This document shows positions 6,808 to 11,497 of a stretch of 11,497 nt of DNA, piece by piece. Under the pieces are notes generated by a model. It had not been told where the DNA came from and did no database searches. It saw only the letters and a list, made by a program, of their open reading frames with translations. Origin of the DNA: Bacteroidota bacterium (lineage in GTDB: Bacteria > Bacteroidota > Bacteroidia > Bacteroidales > Prolixibacteraceae); contig JAUZOB010000083.1 in assembly GCA_030706665.1 (NCBI GenBank), positions 1-11,497 on the forward strand, given 5' to 3'. Every line of letters starts with the position of its first letter. Positions within the stretch are counted from its first letter, which is position 1. The position numbers were made by a program, and so were the translations under genes.

Positions 6808-6893
6808 GTCTCCCCTCATAAAATGGACCAAACAGATTCGGATCTCCTCAATATTTCATTATTATTTCAATAAAACCGCAGTAAAGATCCATG

Positions 6894-8438
6894 CTAGAAA
6901 GGAGGTTCATCTTCTAACCGATTGTGAGACGGGAAACCGGCTGACGCGAAAGCAGGAGGTGCTTCAAAATCAGTATTCATCTTGGAGCTGAATGTATGTG
7001 GACCCGCTTCCTCACTGGCTCCACCTTCCGCTAATTGATTCGGGATTTCGTCAATATCGCTAAATTTAGCCATTTCCTTTTTGAATCGAAGCAGCACATC
7101 TCCAACAGCACCGTTTCGATGCTTTGCAATAATAATTTCAGCAAGTCCGATTAACGAATTTCCATTATCATCCTCGGTGATTCCGTAATATTCCGGACGA
7201 TGGATAAACAAAACCATATCAGCATCCTGCTCAATTGCACCAGACTCACGAAGGTCGGAAAGCTGAGGCCTTTTTCCGTCGCGGCTTTCAACAGAACGGT
7301 TAAGCTGTGACAATGCAATAATCGGCACATTCAATTCTTTTGCGATGGCTTTCAGTGAACGAGAAATCATACTGACTTCCTGTTCGCGGCTTCCCCTGTT
7401 ATCAGTTCCGGCAGTCATCAGCTGCAAGTAGTCGACAATAACAATGGCAAGGTCGTGCTGCATCTTTAGACGCCGGCATTTAGCTCTGAATTCAAAGATA
7501 GAAAGTGCAGGAGTATCGTCCACGAAAAGCGGAGCATCGTCGAGATTCTTAATTTTACGGTTCAGATGTTCCCATTCCCATTGGTCAAGATTCCCCTTTT
7601 TAATCTTTTCTGCACCAAGTTCACTTTCTGCTGCGATCAAACGATTCACAAGCTGAATGGATGACATTTCAAGAGAGAATACAGCGACCGGGCGTTTATG
7701 TTCGACAGCCATATTTCGGGCCATTGAAAGGACAAAAGCCGTTTTACCCATCGCAGGACGTGCAGCTATAATAACGAGGTCGGTATTTTGCCATCCGGAG
7801 GTAATCCGATCAAGTGGTGTAAACCCTGACGGCACCCCGCTTAATCCATCAGGTCGCTTGGCAGCTTCCTGCATAAGATCGATCGCTTCTTTCAGCACAG
7901 GCTTGATGGGAACCGTTTCTTTCCGAATATTTCCTTCAGAAACTTTAAAGACCTGAGATTCTGCAAAATTTATCAGTTCGTCAACATCAACAGTGTCATC
8001 GTAAGAACGGCTCTGAATTTCAGATGTAACACGTATCAGCTCACGCTGAATGTATTTCTGAGCAATAATACGGGCATGAAATTCGATATGGGCAGCAGAA
8101 GCAACGCGACTGGTTAACTGAGTAATATAAAGAGGTCCGCCTACTTCATCGAGGAGATTCCGATTACGAAGCTCTTGGGTAACCATCAGCAAGTCGACCG
8201 GCTTCTCTTTCATAGAAAGATCACGAATAATCTCAAAAATCTTCTGATGTTCTTCTTTATAGAAGCATTCCGGATGAAGGATATCACCCACCGCGACATA
8301 AGCATCACGTTCCAGCATTAATGCTCCCAAAACAGCCTCCTCAACATCAACAGCCTGAGGGGGTATTTTCCCATATTGGGCATTTATTTCATCAATCGAT
8401 AATTTTGACTTATTCTTTTGAAATCTTTCTCCTGCCAT
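6894..8438 (-). CDS. dnaB: Replicative DNA helicase DnaB
   Basis: Hexameric 5'-3' helicase that unwinds DNA at the replication fork and recruits primase. From the ATG at 8438 the protein has 514 residues, normal for Bacteroidota. The N-terminal helical domain begins with IPPQAVDVEEAVLGALM (25-41). The RecA-like domain has Walker A ARPAMGKTAF (226-235), FSLEMSS (254-260), Walker B IVIVDYLQL (332-340), ALSQLNRSVE (375-384) and LRESGAIEQDADM (396-408), then IIIAKHRNG (435-443). The C-terminal tail (about 470-514) is a flexible linker ending in acidic DEPPF. There is no intein. A TTG codon 8 codons upstream could extend the frame to 8462, but the ATG is the more ordinary start and homology begins only later. 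It has its own promoter after the ddl terminator. Confidence 0.96.
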   Translation of the reverse strand: MAGERFQKNKSKLSIDEINAQYGKIPPQAVDVEEAVLGALMLERDAYVAVGDILHPECFYKEEHQKIFEIIRDLSMKEKPVDLLMVTQELRNRNLLDEVGGPLYITQLTSRVASAAHIEFHARIIAQKYIQRELIRVTSEIQSRSYDDTVDVDELINFAESQVFKVSEGNIRKETVPIKPVLKEAIDLMQEAAKRPDGLSGVPSGFTPLDRITSGWQNTDLVIIAARPAMGKTAFVLSMARNMAVEHKRPVAVFSLEMSSIQLVNRLIAAESELGAEKIKKGNLDQWEWEHLNRKIKNLDDAPLFVDDTPALSIFEFRAKCRRLKMQHDLAIVIVDYLQLMTAGTDNRGSREQEVSMISRSLKAIAKELNVPIIALSQLNRSVESRDGKRPQLSDLRESGAIEQDADMVLFIHRPEYYGITEDDNGNSLIGLAEIIIAKHRNGAVGDVLLRFKKEMAKFSDIDEIPNQLAEGGASEEAGPHTFSSKMNTDFEAPPAFASAGFPSHNRLEDEPPF

Positions 8439-8502
8439 AATAGACAACGGGTTAACAATCAATAAACATAGAGAACTTCCTGATCATATTAACAGGTAGT
8501 AT

Positions 8503-8510
8503 CAAAAATA
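8503..8510 (-). promoter_or_regulatory. Putative -7 promoter box of dnaB
   Basis: On the minus strand this reads TATTTTTG, an exact match to TAnnTTTG. It lies just after the ddl terminator and 64 bp before the dnaB ATG, so dnaB can be expressed independently of the PASTA-rluD-ddl operon. No convincing -33 element is seen. Confidence 0.5.
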
Positions 8511-8513
8511 TAC

Positions 8514-8538
8514 AAAAAAAGGAGACCAGAGGCCTCCT
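8514..8538 (-). terminator. Intrinsic terminator of the PASTA-rluD-ddl operon
   Basis: On the minus strand AGGAGGCC pairs with GGTCTCCT (one G-U pair) around a TCT loop, followed directly by a run of seven T (8514-8520 on the plus strand as A). It lies 25 bp downstream of the ddl stop. Stem, loop and T run are all well formed, and there is no matching T run in the plus direction. Confidence 0.85.
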
Positions 8539-8563
8539 CTAAGTTTATCATATCTTAAGATTT

Positions 8564-9547
8564 TCATTTTTGCAATCCGTCTTCAATGATTGCTGAAAGA
8601 ACATCTTTTAATTCAAGCCCCATTGCTCTGATTTGTTGCGGGATAAAACTGGTAGCGGTCATCCCCGGAGTCGTATTGACTTCAAGGAAATAGAAAACGC
8701 CATCTTTCAGGATATAATCGACCCTGACAATTCCTCTGCAATTGCACAAATCATATATTTTCGAAGAAAGTTGCTGTACTTTACGAGTTAACTCTTCAGA
8801 AATCCGGGCAGGAGTAATTTCAGTCGCTTTTTCAGCATTGTATTTTGCCTCAAAATCGAAGAATTCATTTTTAGGTAATACTTCAGTGACCGGGAAGATA
8901 ATTTCACGAGAACCAAGTTTTACGAGTCCGCTGGTAAATTCAGCCCCTTCCAAAAAACTTTCTAAAATTGCTTCCTTGCTTTCAGTCCATGCTTTTCTGA
9001 CAGCCTCTTCCAGTTCCGATTCACTTTTAACTTTTGTAATGCCAAAACTTGATCCACCTGCATTCGGTTTAACAAAAATTGGGAGTCCCAATTTTCCAAC
9101 AATTGTTTTCGTATCAATAGAATCACCCTCTACAAGTCTTACAGACTCAGCCATCGGGATGCCAAAATTCCGAAGATAGTTATTGCAAAAGAACTTATTA
9201 AAGGTCAAAGCAGAAGATGCAACGCCACAAGTTGAGTAAGGTATTCCAAGAAGATCGAAATAACCTTGAAGAATTCCGTTTTCACCCGGAGTTCCATGAA
9301 TCATGATGTAAGCAAAAGCGGGGCGGATTGTTTTCCCTTCAAACACAAAAGAGAAATCTCCTTTGTTAATATCCGCGACAGGTTGATCGTCTTTCATGAG
9401 TTTCCACTCATCCCCTTTCATCAAGATTAACCAGGGATTGAATTTATTACGATCAAGAACGTTGAATACATTCGCACTACTCTTTAGTGAAACGATGTAT
9501 TCGGAGGAATCACCTCCTGCAACTACAGCAATGTCAATTTTTCCCAT
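8564..9547 (-). CDS. ddl: D-alanine--D-alanine ligase
   Basis: ATP-grasp enzyme that joins two D-Ala to make the dipeptide used by MurF in peptidoglycan synthesis. From the ATG at 9547 it has 327 residues. Motifs: IAVVAGGDSSEYIVSLKS at 6-23, the substrate loop HGTPGENGILQGYFD (84-98), ATP-binding KPNAGGSSFG (160-169), NEFFDFEAKY (227-236), EITPAR (243-248), RVDY (275-278) and the metal-binding LEVNTTPGMT (288-297). The frame is open further upstream, to 9592, but that part overlaps rluD and lacks family similarity, so the ATG at 9547, 11 bp after the rluD stop, is preferred. It is the last gene of the operon. The fused Alr and MurF that make its substrate and use its product are encoded about 6 kb away in the same window. 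Confidence 0.97.
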   Translation of the reverse strand: MGKIDIAVVAGGDSSEYIVSLKSSANVFNVLDRNKFNPWLILMKGDEWKLMKDDQPVADINKGDFSFVFEGKTIRPAFAYIMIHGTPGENGILQGYFDLLGIPYSTCGVASSALTFNKFFCNNYLRNFGIPMAESVRLVEGDSIDTKTIVGKLGLPIFVKPNAGGSSFGITKVKSESELEEAVRKAWTESKEAILESFLEGAEFTSGLVKLGSREIIFPVTEVLPKNEFFDFEAKYNAEKATEITPARISEELTRKVQQLSSKIYDLCNCRGIVRVDYILKDGVFYFLEVNTTPGMTATSFIPQQIRAMGLELKDVLSAIIEDGLQK

Positions 9548-9558
9548 AATAAAATCTT

Positions 9559-10611
9559 TTATATGTCGCGATTCGCCACATAATCTCTCCATTTTTGAAT
9601 TACCTGAGTAAGATCGTCTGGCAGTTCTGAATCAAAAAGCATTTCCTTTCCGGTTTCAGGATGGATGAATCCCAATGTTTTTGCATGAAGGGCCTGACGA
9701 GGACAGATTTCAAAACAGTTTTGCACAAACTGCTTATATTTGGTATAAGTCGTTCCTTTCAATATTTGATCTCCACCATAGGTGTCGTCATTAAAAAGAG
9801 GATGACCGATATATTTCATATGTACTCTGATCTGATGGGTCCTTCCGGTTTCAAGGACACACTCCACAAGGTTTACATATCCGAGACGTTCTATTACCCG
9901 ATAATGCGTAACCGCATGTTTGCCATGCTCTCCATCTTCGAAAACGGTAAAGACCTGACGGTCTCTCAGACTTCGGGCAATATTACCGGTAATTGTACCC
10001 TCATCTTCTTTTAGATTCCCCCAAACCAAGGCAAGATACCTTCGTTTTGTCGTTTTATGAAAAAACTGCAAGGCAAGCTTATTTTTTGCCTGCTCAGTCT
10101 TTGCGACGACCAATAATCCCGACGTATTTTTATCAATACGATGTACTAGTCCGGGACGGGGATCTTCGGTATTAAACAACGGAAGATCTTTAAAATGATA
10201 AGCCAATGCATTCACCAGCGTTCCGGTGTAATTTCCATGACCGGGATGAACAACTAACCCGGGCGGCTTATTAATCACAATCAGAGCGTCGTCTTCATAA
10301 ACGATATTCAATGGAATATCTTCAGGAAGAATTTTAAGCTCTCTTCGGGGGAAATCCATGACAAATGCCACTTCATCGCCCGGTTTAACTTTATAGTTTG
10401 ACTTGACCGGCTTCTGATTGACCAAGATACAACCGGCATCGGCTGCTGCCTGAATTCTGCTACGTGAAGCATTTTCAATGCGATTCACCAGAAACTTATC
10501 GATGCGTAACAATGCCTGTCCTTTGTCAGCTGTAAACTGAAAATGGACAAACATCTCATTGTCTTCCTGCTCTTCTGAATCTTCAAATTTCTCAAACAGA
10601 TTCTCAACCAT
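9559..10611 (-). CDS. 23S rRNA pseudouridine synthase, RluD/RluA family
   Basis: Converts specific uridines in 23S rRNA to pseudouridine. The protein has 350 residues. An acidic N-terminal stretch (1-20) precedes an S4 RNA-binding domain (about 35-95, with LLRIDKFLVNRI and SRSRIQAAADAG). The catalytic domain follows, with VINKPPGLVVHPG (112-124), HRIDKNTSGLLVVAK (157-171) containing the catalytic aspartate D160, ETGRTHQIRVH (254-264) and RQALHAKTLGF (305-315). The S4 domain plus this motif set points to the RluD subgroup (helix 69 sites U1911/1915/1917 in E. coli), but the exact target is inferred. The start overlaps the stop of the upstream PASTA gene by one base (TAATG), implying translational coupling. 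The acidic extension is also present in Bacteroides relatives I recall, supporting the first ATG. Confidence 0.94.
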   Translation of the reverse strand: MVENLFEKFEDSEEQEDNEMFVHFQFTADKGQALLRIDKFLVNRIENASRSRIQAAADAGCILVNQKPVKSNYKVKPGDEVAFVMDFPRRELKILPEDIPLNIVYEDDALIVINKPPGLVVHPGHGNYTGTLVNALAYHFKDLPLFNTEDPRPGLVHRIDKNTSGLLVVAKTEQAKNKLALQFFHKTTKRRYLALVWGNLKEDEGTITGNIARSLRDRQVFTVFEDGEHGKHAVTHYRVIERLGYVNLVECVLETGRTHQIRVHMKYIGHPLFNDDTYGGDQILKGTTYTKYKQFVQNCFEICPRQALHAKTLGFIHPETGKEMLFDSELPDDLTQVIQKWRDYVANRDI

Positions 10612-11441
10612 TATAATCCTTCCCCTTCTGGTGTAGTACCACCTGCAGATTCTGCTCCTTTTAGTTTGTTCTCATCAACAGTTAACCAGAAATCAATAGA
10701 AGACCCTGCCTTTAATATACTTCCATCATCAGCCGCCGGCTTCTGCTTCCAGATCTTCGCTCTTAACTTATCTTCTTCTGTCAAAATTGACTTATCATAA
10801 ATTACAACACCAGCATTAAGCAATGAGTCACTAAGAATAGCCTTTGCAAGATTAAGGTCAAGTCCGACAAGATTTGGAATTACAATATCTTTATTGCCAA
10901 GTCCCTGCCCTACAACCAAACTCACAGTGGATCCTTTTGGAATCCTTTCTCCGACAGGTACGGGGCGTCCGTCAATTTTTTGATCGAGGACAAGGTTTAC
11001 ATACTCAGAGGCTCTGTATTCAATAGGGCCAAGGACAAATCCATAGCTTTCGAGCAAAGCCATTGCCTGACGTAAAGAGATGTCTTTCAAATTTGGCATT
11101 TGAATCATTTCCGCTCTGGAAGATGCAAATACAAGGTAGATGGTCCGATTCTTTTTTACTTTATATCCAGACTGAGGAAGCTGACCAACTATTGTTCCAG
11201 GCTGTACTCCTTTGTGATAAACAGAATCATAGAATTCGACACGGAGTCCTTTATCCTCGGCAAGACTTGCCGCAGCCTCTTTGCTAAGCCCCTTAAAATT
11301 AGGAACTTCAACAGCATCGCCATGTCCGGTATAGATACGAAGTAAAAACATCAGCAGAGTAAGTAATACAATGGTTACCCCTATTGCAAACCCCAGATGT
11401 TTCAAAAAGACCTTACTTTTAAGAAAAGCTGAAACACTCAT
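10611..11441 (-). CDS. PASTA-domain membrane protein without kinase
   Basis: A single-pass inner-membrane protein of 276 residues from the ATG at 11441. A short cytoplasmic N-terminus precedes a transmembrane helix (about 14-35, HLGFAIGVTIVLLTLLMFLL) and three extracytoplasmic PASTA repeats: about 45-107 (VPNFKGLSKEAAASLAE), 113-178 (MPNLKDISLRQAMALLES) and 187-256 (IPNLVGLDLNLAKAILSD). The tail is Gly/Glu-rich. PASTA repeats are known to bind peptidoglycan or beta-lactams in Ser/Thr kinases and penicillin-binding proteins; here no enzymatic domain is attached. Placement ahead of rluD and ddl suggests a cell-wall role, but that is inference. In-frame starts exist at 11465 (ATG) and 11489 (TTG); 11441 matches relatives I recall (MSLKEFL-type start) and sits correctly behind the promoter-like box at 11468-11475. 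Confidence 0.9.
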   Translation of the reverse strand: MSVSAFLKSKVFLKHLGFAIGVTIVLLTLLMFLLRIYTGHGDAVEVPNFKGLSKEAAASLAEDKGLRVEFYDSVYHKGVQPGTIVGQLPQSGYKVKKNRTIYLVFASSRAEMIQMPNLKDISLRQAMALLESYGFVLGPIEYRASEYVNLVLDQKIDGRPVPVGERIPKGSTVSLVVGQGLGNKDIVIPNLVGLDLNLAKAILSDSLLNAGVVIYDKSILTEEDKLRAKIWKQKPAADDGSILKAGSSIDFWLTVDENKLKGAESAGGTTPEGEGL

Positions 11442-11467
11442 AATGTCATTTTCAAATGAATTCATTC

Positions 11468-11475
11468 CAAAATTA
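11468..11475 (-). promoter_or_regulatory. Putative -7 promoter box of the PASTA-rluD-ddl operon
   Basis: On the minus strand this reads TAATTTTG, an exact match to TAnnTTTG. Transcription starting about 7 bp downstream would begin near 11461, below the ATG at 11465, which favours the ATG at 11441 as the PASTA gene start. The window ends too soon to judge a -33 element fully. Confidence 0.45.
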
Positions 11476-11497
11476 CGTCCGCTGAACAACCTTGAAA

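Larger units (their letters stand above)
6284..6893. other. 610-bp convergent gap between the YjjG-type gene and dnaB
   Basis: Very AT-rich from 6284 to about 6400, where no gene is seen. A possible folded RNA (6400-6497) ends at a plus-strand terminator hairpin. On the minus strand a small frame with a hydrophobic N-terminus occupies 6628-6807, and a second, GTG-started 44-codon frame occupies 6434-6568 in another frame. A weak minus-strand hairpin (AAAG-AATG-CTTT) followed by T7 at about 6499-6513 might stop transcription coming from dnaB. None of these is strong by itself; a decayed gene on the minus strand is possible. Confidence 0.6.

Noticed and set aside
5050..6893. CRISPR array or insertion sequence in the gaps around the YjjG-type gene
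   Set aside because: No regularly spaced 20-40 bp repeats, no transposase frame and no terminal inverted repeats with target duplications were seen.
8439..8462. TTG-started N-terminal extension of DnaB
   Set aside because: TTG is a rare start, the extension has no family similarity, and an in-frame ATG at 8438 gives a normal-length protein.

Overview
The window looks like chromosomal DNA of a member of Bacteroidota, most likely order Bacteroidales. The fused MurF-alanine racemase protein is a hallmark of that group. The tdk, RluD, Ddl and PASTA proteins read closely like Bacteroidales homologues known to me. Several genes are preceded by a TAnnTTTG hexamer-like box, the Bacteroidetes -7 element, and Shine-Dalgarno sequences are mostly weak. 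Base composition is moderately AT-rich. No rRNA, tRNA, CRISPR array or insertion sequence was recognised. Almost all of the window is housekeeping sequence.

Layout, left to right. (1) Positions 1-310 are a near-perfect palindrome: two 153-bp arms around a TTTT loop with a single mismatch. The right arm is the real 3' end and terminator of murF-alr. The left arm is a mirror copy carrying the last 33 codons of the same gene, and is most simply explained as a fold-back or assembly artefact at a contig end. (2) Minus strand: tdk (2694-3272) followed two bases later by murF-alr (208-2691), one operon ending at the 134-177 terminator. (3) An 87-bp divergent promoter region holds a small palindrome with promoter-like boxes on both strands. 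(4) Plus strand: an acidic hypothetical protein (3360-4307) and rsmI (4315-5049), 7 bp apart. (5) A 523-bp gap (5050-5572) contains a cluster of GGTTCAA-type repeats in both orientations. (6) A YjjG-type HAD nucleotidase (5573-6283, plus). (7) A 610-bp convergent gap (6284-6893) holds a plus-strand hairpin terminator, a possible small RNA, and small minus-strand reading frames, one with a hydrophobic signal-like N-terminus. (8) Minus strand: dnaB (6894-8438) with its own promoter. (9) Minus strand operon: PASTA membrane protein (10611-11441), rluD (9559-10611) and ddl (8564-9547), closed by a strong terminator at 8514-8538.

Functionally, the window holds the whole D-alanine branch of peptidoglycan synthesis: Alr makes D-Ala, Ddl joins two D-Ala, and MurF adds the dipeptide to the UDP-MurNAc-tripeptide. 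The alr and murF activities are fused in one operon and ddl sits in another. The other genes serve thymidine salvage (tdk), nucleotide clean-up (YjjG type), rRNA modification (rsmI, rluD) and replication (dnaB). I found no convincing new multi-gene system. The observations most worth checking are the terminal palindrome, the repeat cluster at 5119-5193, and the 6284-6893 gap.
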